DNA of 64,000 bases from Adiantum capillus-veneris (GCA_014529385.2 CM043944.1:90253384-90317383); one strand, 5' to 3'. Positions 10,871-22,322 are shown, counted from the first letter of the stretch. Notes: a model not told the origin generated them from the letters alone. Made by a program: numbers and translations.

Positions 10871-11680
10871 CTGCCACTCAAGCCATAGTCCCTAAGATAT
10901 TGCCTATTAGGGAAATAAAACCCAAAACATTGCATGTCCAAGAGGCTAAACCATATGTCCCCATAGCCCAACTCTCTAGAGCTTCAACTTCTGTAGTTGA
11001 AATAAAGCTTGAGACACACAAGACCCATCCTAATATAACAAAGAAAACATACAAGTGGGTCCCTAAAGCTTCTTTAGCGACCATAGCTAGTGCTAAAAGA
11101 TAGGAGCCTTTAAGAGACGTCCAACTTGCCCCAAGAAATGTAAAGAAACATTGCGTTGGATTCCTAAAAAACTATTGGAATCCCAAGGTTACTATGAAGG
11201 AAATGATCAAATCTGGGTGCCAAAACGTAAATTGTGCTCTTACCTATCATCTGACCCATGTGAGCCCAATCCTGTAGCTCCAAAACGAATTGAAGATCAT
11301 GGAAAGGAAAAAACCACGAAATGATAGGAAGAACGATTTGTTCCACCTAGCTCAGAAATAGGAAAGTCAAATGAAGCTTCTTGCTCTCTTCATGTAGTTC
11401 ATATACAGAAATAGAAGCTTCGACACAACCTCCACCTACCATTGTACATATCCATACAAACAAGAAAGAGTTTGCACATCCCGTTGTAAGTTCACCACCT
11501 ACAACAACGTTGCAAATAAGATCATGGAAAAGTACCTTACCACCCTTGCAACTAGATGATACGCATAGGTCAGTCGGAAACTATTGGTTAAAGCCTTCAC
11601 CCATAACAATTTGAAACAATTGGTTTCAAAAGGTGATGACATCATTCCAAAAGGTATGATCTACCCAAGGAAGGGGGGAG
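10871..11680 (+). mobile_element. 3' region and tail of the pol-bearing unit, with polypurine tract
   Basis: A decayed Pro/Thr/Lys-rich coding stretch (10871-11340) has no recognisable domain. The tail at 11530-11660 (LPPLQLDD..VGNYW, then GMIYPRKGGVFAD) matches that at 5780-5950. AAGGAAGGGGGGAG at 11667-11680 is the polypurine tract, followed by TGTTTGCTGACA. Confidence 0.65.
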
Positions 11681-12460
11681 TGTTTGCTGACATCCATCAT
11701 TCACTTGCTTCCCTCTCAACCTTCCTCCCTGACCTCTCAATTTCCAATCTTAGGGAATGTATATATAAAGCCTTATACTCACAGAAACAAGATAAAAAAG
11801 TAAAAGAGCAAGAGACACAAAACAATGATCTGGAAATTTACAAGTTCTATACATAACACATAATCATAAAAACACATTATGCACAAGGACACGACCTTTT
11901 GACACAACCCTTATAATATTTGCACTATAACCATCATCTATATGTGTGTACAGATATGGCTAGTACGGTAGAGTCATCCACTCTTGCCTTGGGTGAGAGG
12001 TACCTTCGTTACTTTTCACAAGTGTTTCACATGGTCTTTCTGGTGCTTGCCTGTGAATGGGATTTGGTAGGTACGCTAGCATGTGAGAGGAATTTCGACG
12101 AGTTAGAATGGCTGATACATCTATTGACCACACAACTGATCCATACTTAGTAGAGAGTGTTTCTCCTTTTGCACAAGTGTACCCTTTTGACCAAGATGAC
12201 TATAGATGTCTAGTGACCTTCTTAGTAAACATTGGTACCTCCAATGATGAAGACAATTTACATGATTACACGGATGGCAAATGTGGTCTCACGGATGATG
12301 ACTTTGTTTTTCTCAACGACGAGGATAGGGGCTTAGCCTTAGGGTTCCCCCCAATCTCTACAATATCCTATTACCTTGACTCTCTAGAGGGAGTGCAAAT
12401 AATTAGGTTAGGGTTCCTTATGTTGTTTAATTGTGTTCAATAAGGGTTGGTACCTCTTCC
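11681..12460 (+). repeat. LTR-like promoter block A, copy 2
   Basis: Same start (TGTTTGCTGACA) and same TATA position (TATATATAAAG, 11760-11770, 79 bp inside) as at 5955. It is longer than copy 1 because it holds the ORFs at 11956-12443. The distance from here to LTR B2 (1762 bp) is almost the same as from block A copy 1 to LTR B1 (1748 bp). Confidence 0.55.
11956..12443 (+). CDS. Two small unrecognised ORFs downstream of an internal TATA box
   Basis: I do not recognise either product. The first starts at 11956 (GATATGGCT, a plausible plant start context) and encodes 64 aa with a hydrophobic middle. The second, in another frame from 12108, encodes 111 aa that are strongly acidic (many Asp and Glu, including DDEDxxHDYTDG-like and FLNDEDRG stretches) with no Cys pattern or membrane segment. 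Both lie about 200-350 bp after the TATA box at 11760. Copy 1 of the block lacks this coding part. They could be an element accessory gene or chance ORFs in an LTR. Confidence 0.3.
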
Positions 12461-13429
12461 CGCTGATGTGCCTCTGGAAGGTGGATGTTTGGTGGTGACT
12501 ATTGTGCAGTTTGTGACTACATGAGGATGCCTTTGAAGGACAATAACAATGGATGTTTACATGTACTTCCTTTTATCTATGCTTTCCATAGTTACATGTT
12601 TGCATCTTGTCATTTGAGTTTCTAACAATGCATAAAATTTATGAAGTTGTGACATTGCCAATTTAGATGCTATATTTTTTTAAAACTTCTAGTACCTTGT
12701 TCTTCTCTTTGAGTTAATTAGGTATCAGGACCTTAGGCTAAATTAGGCCACTTAATTGCTGACTTTAATTCCTAAATAGTCTATTAATTGTAGTAACTTT
12801 ATTAAAATTTTAGGCTATGAGGGTATAGTTCTCTCTAGATTATTCCACCTGAGTGTGACTTGTGTTGTGGAAGTCCATGTGTTTGAGACCTTGAGTCTCT
12901 CGGCTAGTTTATGCTCAAGCTGGTATTTGAGACCTCGAGTCCCCTAGCTACTTGTAGCAACTATGACAACAACAAAAAAGGGAAAAAAAAAAGAGAAAAG
13001 AGAGAGCAAATAGCACAAAATTTCTTGTATTTTATGTTGATCACACTTAAGTGGTAGAAGTGACAAGATCACTAGTCTTTAGACCCTAATGAGCATTCCT
13101 AGGGTTAACTACTCTTTAGTCAATATTTTTTAATTAATGTTGGTCAATCTAGTACTTACTTTAGCCCTAGCTCTTGTGTACTTCTCTTAGAGTCAACCTA
13201 ATAGACCTTAACTCAATTGCATTTCATTCAGGTAAATGCTTGTTCTAGTTGGCAATATTACAATTCATGGATTTTTTTGCATTTCTTAGAATATCATGTA
13301 TGCATCTCACCTATTGCACGTCTGCACATGCTACCTTTGAGCTTTCACAATGTTGTTTTTCTTCTGCCAGGTACTACTATCGTGGATCCCGATGCTGCAC
13401 TGTTATATTCCGAGGGCGGAATCTACATC
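12461..13429 (+). other. Non-coding part of the repeated 3' region, copy 2
   Basis: No coding sequence seen. Near 12880-12950 two short phrases recur (TTTGAGACCTYGAGTC). A purine run lies at 12975-13005. A pyrimidine-rich run plus CAG (about 13350-13371) resembles a 3' splice site and has a counterpart at 7577-7597. Confidence 0.35.
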
Positions 13430-13963
13430 AGGAAGGGAGGCATGTTAACCACCGGTGTCCACTTCTAGTAGTCATGGGCCGGGCTTGTCGGTCCAATAGA
13501 AAAAGGGTAAGACTGATCGCCGATGAGAGGCGCACTCTAACTGGAACATTCAAGGGTTAGTTGGCTAAGCATGGGTGCCCCAAGTGTGAATGGGCGAGCT
13601 CATATAAAAGTCACCTAAACCTAAAAATCACTCACTCTCTCATTTGTGCAATTGAAGAGTGCTCTTGCTCCATCTCCATCTTCTTCTTCATCTCCTTGTG
13701 TGTGTGTGTGTATGAGAGAAAGAGAGTGTGTGTGTGTGATCGACATTGCGATGGCACGACGACGGCGAGGCGGTCAAGCGCGGCACGGCGGTAGCTCCCT
13801 CTTCTTCACGACGAGGAATCCTCCACGAAGGCGAGCGTAGGGTGGTGAGTGACACACCCTTGCTCTCTTGAGCTTGCTAGATTAGTATGGTTGTGTGCTT
13901 GCAGCCATTTGTGGCTCGCACACAGTGTACGGAAAGTCTCTTGCTTTGACACATGTGAGAGAT
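13430..13963 (+). repeat. LTR B, copy 2, preceded by a polypurine tract
   Basis: AGGAAGGGAGGCA precedes TGTTAACC at 13443. It matches LTR B1 through the TATA box (CATATAAAAG, about 13601) to TTGACACATGTGA. Differences are moderate, mainly in the TG/GA microsatellite and a short deletion. As the downstream LTR of the unit it closes the pol-bearing copy. Confidence 0.75.
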
Positions 13964-14057
13964 GCACACAGATGATATGTCATAAATTTTAGAGGTTCAT
14001 CAAATTGAAGAGGACAATAATATGAAGTAAACTATGATCCAAGAAATACTCAGGCCA

Positions 14058-14420
14058 TGTTACCGACCGAGTATCGCATGAACATGCACAGAAAAAACAA
14101 TACAAGTCACGTAACCGGCAAACCAAACAAATTGATTGCATTACCGACCAAATGCTACAATATGCAAAAAATACAACATGCACTAACGAACGACACCATT
14201 TTGCTACATTACCAACAAGGTGCAACCCGAATCTAAGGGAATAGGAATTGTATACAGACATAACGTAGCAGTATTACCGACTATATGCCTGCATTTGATA
14301 AAGGGAAGGGAAGGTGACACCATCATAAAGATACTATTATTGATGCGTTACCGACTAGTACCACTACGACATGCCATACTTATCATAGGACACTACTCAG
14401 CTGCGTTACAGACCAAGTGC
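14058..14420 (+). repeat. Degenerate tandem array with a TTACCGAC core
   Basis: The phrase TTACCGAC(C/T) or close variants recurs at about 14059, 14108, 14140, 14208, 14273, 14346 and 14404. It is often followed by RARTGC and preceded by a short A-rich or CATG-containing stretch. Spacing is about 30-75 bp, near 65-70 in the second half. It lies between LTR B2 and the chromovirus; no coding sequence is seen. Confidence 0.5.
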
Positions 14421-14798
14421 CCCATGATAAGCACCATTTCCAAGAATGGCCTTACACACGCATTCACCCCTCATGTAGCAGCTTGCACACATCTAGCCAC
14501 ACAGTGCAACTGTGTGTAGCTGCTTGCACAAACACACACGCCCAGCTATAGCCCCGAGTCAGCTTCATAAGCCTCCAAGGTTTGTGCAAAGGTCGAAAGC
14601 AATACCACTCCCACTCGATTCGGCTACAACGTGTTCAAAGCGAGTACCTACACGACTAAAATTTCAGATCGATTTTGACTTGGACAATCGACGTAATTAG
14701 CAAGGCTAATTAACCTTTGCGGTGCCTCGTGCATCTACACGACATCTTCTCGACATCATGTATTTTTCTGGCTATTCCTTCCACTGCATTGTGTCGCC

Positions 14799-15623
14799 AT
14801 GGATTCCAATATCAATATGACTTTTGATTTTGAGCAAAATATGCATGATCGTGTCCGTAATGGCTCGGGGTCGAATGCTCTCACGGAAAGTGCCCGCGAC
14901 GCTACGACGGGTGACGACACTTATGAACTGCTTGATATTCAAGAATTTCGTGCACTTCAGACACGCATATCAGTCATGGAAGTAAATTTTACATCTTTAA
15001 ATGAAAACGTCACTAAATTATCCACGTTAGTGATACAATTAATGCAACAACAGTCCAAGGTCCTGCTGACACGCACATGCATGAGCACGTTGCTACACAG
15101 GGGCAAGGCCCTTCTGATCATGGACAAGGTCCATCTGCCGATTCTTTGCACACTCTCACTGCAAAAGAGGTTGATGAGTTGTTGAAAAACACCAAACCAC
15201 AGACTTTTAAGGGAGAAGACCGAGATCACAATAAGGATGCAGTGAATATCTTTCTCAGCAAGTGGGATGGAATTCACGCCTTACGGCGTACTCCAGATGC
15301 AGTCAGAGCACTGCAAACAAGTTTAACTCTGGAGGGCAAGGCCTAAAAATGGTACAAGTTTAACTCTAGAGGGCAAGGCCTACAAATGGTGGATGTCTCT
15401 CAAGGAGAAGAGTACCATACCACAGAGTTGGGGCAGCTTTTGAAACTATGTTTCACAAAAAATTATTGCCTACAAATGAGGCAAATCGGAATTGGACGGC
15501 TTACAACACGTGTTCCATGCACCAATACCCATCATTACTTGAATATATATCTCACTATCAGGATGTTATCCTCAAGTTGGAAGGCCTAAACACCTTTCAC
15601 AAGTACGTGGGTTTATATGTGGT
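14799..15623 (+). pseudogene. gag: Chromovirus gag, N-terminal and capsid part, broken
   Basis: Starts at 14799 with MDSN. A coiled-coil-like stretch (ISVMEVNFTSLNENVTKLSTLVIQLMQQQ) comes before the capsid-like part (KPQTFKGEDRD, FLSKWDGIHALRRTPDAVRALQTSLTLEGKA) in another frame from 15077. A 37-bp tandem duplication at about 15319-15392 repeats the LTLEGKA-coding sequence and breaks the frame. More frame changes follow before 15624. Confidence 0.75.
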
Positions 15624-16529
15624 TTGACACCAGAGCTTAAGAAGCACGTCAAGACTCAAGACCCTAAAACACTTGAGGAAGCCATAGTGAAAGCACATAT
15701 TCACGATGATCCAGATGAAAAGAAATCACATCATAATCACGTGCCTACTAATACACATGGTAATACACACTCACAGTTTGGGCACAATAAAAGGAAATTT
15801 ATAATAGCCAATTCAGAAGCATCCAAAAAACCCAAGGGGTCCAGAGGTCCTCTCTCTCCTGAGGACTTTGATAAAGCTAAGAAAGAGAAATTATGTTTTC
15901 AATGTTTAGGAAGCTGTCATGGCAAAAAGGATTGTCCCAAGGGAAAATCTATTGCTCATGGCAAGGAGAAAGCAGTGCACACGGTGCAACTGCTGCCTCT
16001 TGAGTCTTCCTCACGATTCTCTACAGTGGAAGTAACACACACCAAGGTGGTGCATGAATGCTGTCTCACAGCCTCCATGTGGCAAAAAACCTTCAGACCA
16101 CATGAGTTACTACGTATGCACGGATCTCTACAAGGGCACAAGGTGCACATCTTGGTAGATGACTGTGCTACTCACAATTTTATCAATTATGGATTGGTAA
16201 AAAAACTCAAATTGCCTCAAACTCCGAGTACCCACCGCTACAAGGTAGCAATGATGAACGGACATGATACCGAAATCTGGGATACTCAAGTCCGAGCCGT
16301 CCTGTTGGAAGTACAAGGCTACTTCACATCCTTGGATTTTCAGGTTATGAACATGGAGAGGGCAGATGTGGTCCTTGGTAGGGAATGGTTGCATAGCTTA
16401 GGACCATCACTAAAGCGTAGCTATGAGCACAACAGCTTGATGTTCGAATCCCATGGCGCACATGTGATGTTGTTAGGAGAGAAGGATGTACCTTCTTCAC
16501 CATTGATATGTATAGCTGAGCTTATGTAG
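15624..16529 (+). pseudogene. Chromovirus gag end with zinc knuckle, and protease
   Basis: Open for 301 codons. It begins with the gag C terminus (TPELKKHVKTQDPKTLEEA), then a His-rich linker and a well-formed zinc knuckle, CFQCLGSCHGKKDC (about residues 90-103). The aspartic protease follows: the active-site segment reads VDDCATHNFIN where VDSGATHNFI is usual, so the Ser and Gly beside the catalytic Asp are replaced. The conserved end VVLGREWLHSLG is intact. The altered DSG triad predicts an inactive protease although the frame is open. Confidence 0.85.
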
Positions 16530-16562
16530 CTCGTTTCTGATAATGAAATAGATCAAGTTTTA

Positions 16563-17503
16563 TTGTGTTACTCATTGTCTCATTTTCTCTCTAACATTGA
16601 ATCTGTTGAACATTCCTCAACGTCGCATGCTTCTCTCTCATCTCTTCCACCAATGGCTACTTCCCAACAAGCAAAAGTTGCTAGTGAGTTACAAAATTTA
16701 TTAAAGGAATTTCATGATGTTTTTCCTAGTGATTTGCCACCAAGATTATCGTCGACACGATTGGTGCAACATAGTATCAATGTGGTTGCAGGCAGTAAAC
16801 CTGTCAGTAAACCACCCTACCGCATGAGTTACTCTGAAGCTGCTGAGGTGGAACGTCAGCTTGCTGACTACCTTAGCAAAGGGTTTATCCAACCCAGTTC
16901 TTCACCATGGGCTTCTGCTATCCTATTAGTGAAGAAAAAAGATGGCAGTATGCGCATGTGCATAGACTACCGTGGCTTAAATGCGGTTACTGTTAAGAAC
17001 AAGTACCCATTGCCATGCGTGGATGAGTTGTTTGAAAAACTCACTCATGCTTGTATTTTTACGAAAATAGACTTGCGGTCAGGTTATCACCAAGTTTGTA
17101 TTCGACTTGCTGATATACCCAAAACTGCATTCCGAACAAGGTTTGGACACTACGAGTTTTTGGTTATGCCCTTTGGGTTAACCAATGCGCCCGCAACATT
17201 CATGACACTATGGATAGTGTCTTGAAGCCGTATTTGGGCAAATTTGTCATCGTTTTTCTCGATAACATTCTAGTCTACAGAGATTTTGAAGAAGAACACT
17301 TACAACATCTGAGGCAGGTGTTCGAATTGTTACGAACAAATCAATTACATGCCAAGGAATGTAAGGGTGATTTTTTGAAAGAAGAAATTCACTATCTTGG
17401 GCATGTTATTTTAGTTAATGGGCTATATATGGATCAATCCAAAGTGGATACAATCCGGCAGTGGCCTTCTCCTAAAAATCTAGAAAGTTACAGATTTTTT
17501 TAG
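16563..17503 (+). pseudogene. Chromovirus reverse transcriptase
   Basis: RT domains are in order: [49 protein letters not shown] (first catalytic Asp), [27 protein letters not shown] frameshift near 17210 moves into the frame of [23 protein letters not shown]. There the catalytic LDD box reads LDN, losing one Asp. GHVILVNGLYMDQSKV follows. The product would be inactive even without the frameshift. Confidence 0.9.
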
Positions 17504-18204
17504 GATTTGCAGGTTTTTACCGAAGGTTTGTTAAAAACTATGCTAATATTGTTGTTCCCATGACGGACCAACTGAAAGGCAAAGGCAAAGCTTTTCGGTG
17601 GGGACTCACTCAACAACATAGTTTCGATACGCTCAAGGATGCATTAGCTACAGTTCCAATACTAGCTATTGTAGATCCTTTGAAACCATTAGTTTCGGAG
17701 ACGGATGCCAGTGACCGTGCTATTGGAGCAATCCTATTACAAGACGGGAGGCCAATTTCATTTGGAAGCAAGAAGCTTGATGCAGCACAGCAGAACTACT
17801 CTACTTATGAACGCGAACTCTATGCAATAGTGTCTGCGTTAAAAATATGGCAACATTATTTGTATGATGATCAGTTTGAGATTGTGCTTGACCATGAAAG
17901 CATCAAATGGTTTACACAACAAACGGATTTGAAGGGTCGGAAATCCAGGTGGAGTGAGATCCTTTAGGAATATGACGCCAAGATCCAGTATCGTAAAGGA
18001 CGATACAATGTGGTGGCTAATGCTCTAAGTCGTATGCCAGAGATCAATTCTCTCTTGTTCACGGAACTTCGTAGTGAATTTTTGGATTCTCTAAAGGGCA
18101 AATATGAGCATGATGATACATATTCCAAAGTGTGGAGCCATGTACAAATGAGGGATCCTTCTCACTCCAATGATGGTAGTATAGCGTTAACCTTCCACAC
18201 ATAG
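17504..18204 (+). pseudogene. Chromovirus RNase H domain
   Basis: After frame breaks near 17503, the open segment 17560-17967 carries ETDASDRAIGAILLQ (first catalytic Asp), SFGSKKLDAAQQNYSTYERELYAIVSALKIWQHYL (Glu), and VLDHESIKW (Asp). A stop at 17965-17967 is followed in frame by RYNVVANALSRMPE, where the last Asp of the usual NxxADALSR is Asn. This degrades the hybrid RNA strand in a working element. Confidence 0.85.
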
Positions 18205-18218
18205 TTCTCCTCTATCGA

Positions 18219-19210
18219 GTGATGAACTATAGCAATGGAAGCATTTCACCATTGACAATGGGTACCTACTCCATAAGGGGAGAGTTTGTGTACCGACGGA
18301 CACAGACATTCGGTGCCAAATTCTTTATGAATGTCATGATAGTCCAAGTGCAGGACACCCGTGTATTAGAAAGACTTATGCTCTTGTATAATGACAGTTT
18401 TACTGGCCAGGTTTACATGGCTTTGTTCAAGCTTATGTCTTGCATTGCCAAAAATGTCAAGTTAACAAAGCAGAGCGCCTGAAAGCAGGAGGACTCTTAC
18501 ATCCTTTGGAGATTCCCAATGGTAAATGGGAAAGTATCTCTATGGATTTTATTGTGGGTTTACCAACCACTGTACGAGGTCATGACTTGGTATGGGTGGT
18601 CGTAGACCAGTTGACTAAACTATGTAAGTTTATTCCAACCGAATCAACGATTAAGACCCTAGAACTAGCCAAGTTATTTGTGGACAACCTATACAAGTTG
18701 TATGGTTTGCCAAGTAACATTGTCAGTGATCGTGATCCCAAGTTTAACAGTCATTTTTGGAGGGCTGTGTTCAAACGATTTGGTACACAACTAAACCTCA
18801 GTACAGTCGATCATCCAGAAACAGATGGTCAGACTGAACGAGTTAACCAAGTGCTAGAGGATATGCTAAGAGCATACGTTAGCAAGAAACAATCATACTG
18901 GGAAGAATATTTACCTATTCTTGAGTTTGCCTACAATAGTGCTAAGGATGTCACAATTGGATTCAGTCCTTTCATGCTCATGTATGGTTTTCAACCTAGG
19001 TCACCTGTTACAATGAGATTGGCAACCAAAAAACTCCAACAAGTTAAGGATTTTCTCCAAGACCACATGGATATGCTAAAACCGGCTCGTCAGAATGTCC
19101 GACAAGCACAGGATCGGATAAGAAGTACGCTGATGAGAAACGTTGGCAAGTTACCTTTGAGAAAGGGGAGGAAGTATTTTTACGTGTGCCAGAACATTCA
19201 AAAAGTCTGA
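18219..19210 (+). pseudogene. Chromovirus integrase
   Basis: The zinc-binding part is frame-broken near 18400-18480; its Cys pair appears as MHCQKCQVNK. The core has ISMDFIVGLP (first Asp), SDRDPKFNSHFW (second Asp) and DHPETDGQTERVN (Glu), all intact, plus ILEFAYNSAKD. The frame is open from 18440 for 256 codons and then changes near 19150. It is the best preserved domain of this element. Confidence 0.9.
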
Positions 19211-19582
19211 AAACTGGGCCAACACCTAAATTATCTCCACGATATTGTGGGCCTTTCAAAATACTCAAGCAAGTAGGTGATCGTGCCTACAAATTATTGC
19301 TACCTACACATTCTCGTATTCATCCAGTGTTTCATGTAAGCCGTTTACGTAAGCGGTTACATGGGAATGACAATGTCATTGATCAACAAATTTTGGTTGA
19401 TTTCTTTGAACCTCCTATCTTACCGCATGAACCTGAACGCATTCTCGACTATCATGATTTACATACGCATCATCATCAAGTGGAAAGATCGACCTGAGGA
19501 AGGCGCCACTTGGGAAAACATTAGTGTTCTTAAGAAGAAGTTTCCCACTTTTGTTTTTGAGGACAAAAACTCTTCTTTATAG
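19186..19582 (+). pseudogene. Integrase C terminus and chromodomain
   Basis: PRYCGPFKILKQVGDRAYKLLLP and HPVFHVSRLR are the integrase C-terminal domain. The chromodomain follows: ERILDYHDL, then a frameshift near 19480, then IKWKDRPEEGATWENISVLKKKFP. The aromatic cage is altered; a Tyr/Trp pair is seen but the first cage position is unclear. Chromodomains in this lineage steer integration to chromatin marks. This identifies the element as a chromovirus. No LTR pair could be matched around 14.0-14.8 kb and 19.6-19.8 kb. Confidence 0.85.
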
Positions 19583-19808
19583 GGCAACGGGCTAGGAGCC
19601 ATGCTATATAGTGGGAGGTTGGGAGGTGGACTCCAAGGCACTAGTTCCCCTAGTCTTACAAGAGCCCAGGACTACGCTCCGATCAATTGCAACACTATGA
19701 AGGCTACGCATGCAAATATAAGTGCAGCTTTGATTTTAAGTAGTATGATTATGATTAAGAAATTGCTTAAAATTTCCATCTTAATTGCATGTAGCAGCAT
19801 ATAAAATT

Positions 19809-19882
19809 TATCTCTGATGGGATTCGAACCCATATCTTCCCCTCCATGAAGAAGGGAGATGTACCATTTGTGCTACAGAGAT
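19809..19882 (-). tRNA. tRNA-like gene, probable pseudogene, anticodon uncertain (UCA on best fold)
   Basis: The minus strand folds as a 74-nt cloverleaf. The acceptor stem ATCTCTG/CAGAGAT has 7 pairs and the discriminator is A. The T arm ATGGG-TTCGAAT-CCCAT has 5 pairs and a canonical loop. The anticodon stem CCCTT/GAGGG has five pairs including one G-T, with loop CTTCATG. The D stem is broken (only one of four pairs). With standard numbering the anticodon is TCA, but position 37 is T, which is unusual. A shift by one gives CAT with weaker pairing. The B box GGTTCGAATCC is good. The broken D arm suggests a pseudogene. Confidence 0.55.
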
Positions 19883-20082
19883 GCAGTGAACGGCAAAGCA
19901 AAGCGTCGGTGATGAGGCAAAGCCATAAGAAACATAAGATCATAACTAGATCATGAGTGATCAGTGAAGACGTTCGAGAAACTTGAAGCAACTAGGAGGC
20001 AAAGAATTGCTTTTGGCATAGCACTTTGGTTTTTGGGACGTCTTGCTTGACCGGCTTTGGAACAGAGTCCTTCAGATAGCCA

Positions 20083-20576
20083 TTAATTTTTTTTTACCCA
20101 TAACATTAATAAAATGAGCCTTAAGCTCATGCTTGCTAGCGTGCAACCAGTGCAGAAGGGCAAACCAGCAGATGAGCAAGAGTTCTCGATGTAAGGTGGA
20201 ACCATGTTTCCAATGTTACGTAGCACAAAAACCTCACCAAGTCCAAGTCTCAACACAGTGCATGGATCCACTCTTGAATCAACACAGGCAATAATCCTGT
20301 ATGGTGGCGTCTGAGTTTCTGCCAACAACTTCACAAGTGCTTGATTTTTTTAATGAAGTTTTCCTTGAATTTGAGATAGCCAATCTTCAACCTTTCCAAG
20401 GGTAAAGTCTCCACTTTTGTAGCCACCACAAAAGAAGGAGCAGAATCAAGAATGCTTGATGGAGCCCCGTGCTTGGCCAAGGGATTAAGATCAAGCATTA
20501 TTTTGTCCTTAAAGACTGTTCCATCAACTTCCATTGTCGGCGCCCCTCTTCCCATGCAACTGAACAGCCTGCTCAT
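20083..20576 (-). pseudogene. Beta-carbonic anhydrase fragment
   Basis: Beta-carbonic anhydrases interconvert CO2 and bicarbonate with a zinc held by Cys-His-Cys. The minus strand from 20576 reads an N-terminal part ending LERLKIGYLKFKENF. After a one-base frame change at about 20334 it continues PPYRIIACVDSRVDPCTVL..GEVFVLRNIGNMVPPY. This contains the zinc-ligand Cys and the Asp-Arg pair of the CxDSR motif and the conserved RNIxNMVPPY. Similarity stops after MVPPY, often near an exon end in plant genes, and the His-x2-Cys ligand segment was not found. So it is either two exons of a decayed gene or a fragment. Host-gene origin makes it the only recognisable non-mobile protein here. Confidence 0.75.
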
Positions 20577-20847
20577 CTTGCAAATGCGCCATGATATTCG
20601 TAACCATAAGCATCCTCATCAAATGGACTAAGCGGGCAAGTCATTGTCCGCCACACTCTCACCTGACCCAAGCCACCATGCAACCTCACTACCTCAGTGA
20701 CCTCATCCGGACGGCGGTCCCATGCAAAAGCTGGCCAATAACTGTCTCTCAATCTCTCTCTTTTCCTTCACTCCTTGCCGCCCATCTCTCCTATCTCTTC
20801 TTCACATGGAGTACTCCTCGTTAGATGCCGACTACTCTCTCTTTCCA

Positions 20848-21287
20848 CCATGCACCCAACTGCAGACACCTCCCAAGCGCATCACCCAACCACCAAAACA
20901 CACACCCACAAACTACTCTTTGGTGCTTCTACTTTTTGGCCATCAATATCTCTCCCTCTCTCATGTCCCGCCGCCTGCAGTTCACCTTACCTTTGTTTTC
21001 TACCTTACTTACACACACACACACACACACACACACACCTCTCACAGATTGAGCTTCTATAAGATGTCCAAACCATGAACCCAACTGCAGACACCTCCCA
21101 AGCGCATCACCCAACCACCAAAACACACACCCACAAACTACTCTTTGGTGCCTCTACTTTTTGGCCATCAATATCTCTCCCTCTCTCATGTCCCTCCTGC
21201 AGTTCACCTTACCTTTGTTTTCTACCTTACTTACTTACACACACACACACACACCTCTCACAGATTGAGCTTCTACAAGATGTCCAA
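20848..21287 (+). repeat. Two-copy tandem duplication, period 225 bp
   Basis: CCATG(C/A)ACCCAACTGCAGACACCTCC begins both copies. They match to AGATTGAGCTTCTAYAAGATGTCCAA, with the (CA)n tract longer in the first. ORFs in this region follow the repeat and look non-coding. Confidence 0.9.
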
Positions 21288-21465
21288 GAGCTATAAAACC
21301 AACTTGCAATGTCATGCCAAGGGTAGGACCAAGCATGGCCAAGGGCTAGGACAGACATGCAGTCAAGGGGGTCCCTATATTTAGAAGGCCAAGGGCCTAT
21401 ATAGGGCATGGCTGGGTGGTGATGAGCATGTTCTAGCTCCCTTGTCCTTTCACTGGTATCAGAGC
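21281..21465 (+). mobile_element. LTR end with tRNA-Met primer-binding site
   Basis: TGGTATCAGAGC at 21454-21465 is the standard primer site for initiator tRNA-Met. It follows an LTR-like stretch ending CCCTTGTCCTTTCA (CA at 21451-21452). A TATA-like GGCCTATATAGGGC lies near 21389. The LTR start is not defined; 21281 is a guess. The end and TATA area resemble the LTR at 32460-32699. The following leader has no recognisable gag. Confidence 0.65.
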
Positions 21466-22120
<655 letters not shown>

Positions 22121-22227
22121 TTGGCATCTCGATAGGTCCATGGCATCTCGACAGGTCCTCACCTGCTCGGGATTTCAACAAATCAGCAAACCTGTCGTAC
22201 TACAGAGATTAAGGATGGAGCAATACG

Positions 22228-22322
22228 ATGGAACTTCAAAGGTTTTAAGGGGCTTACACCTCAGTTTATTCGATCGACGGGACTTCAAAGGTTTTAAGGG
22301 GCGTAACCTCAATTTATCCGAC
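22228..22322 (+). repeat. Short imperfect tandem duplication
   Basis: GGRACTTCAAAGGTTTTAAGGGGC followed by CCTCARTTTATYCGA occurs twice, about 55 bp apart. Confidence 0.8.
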
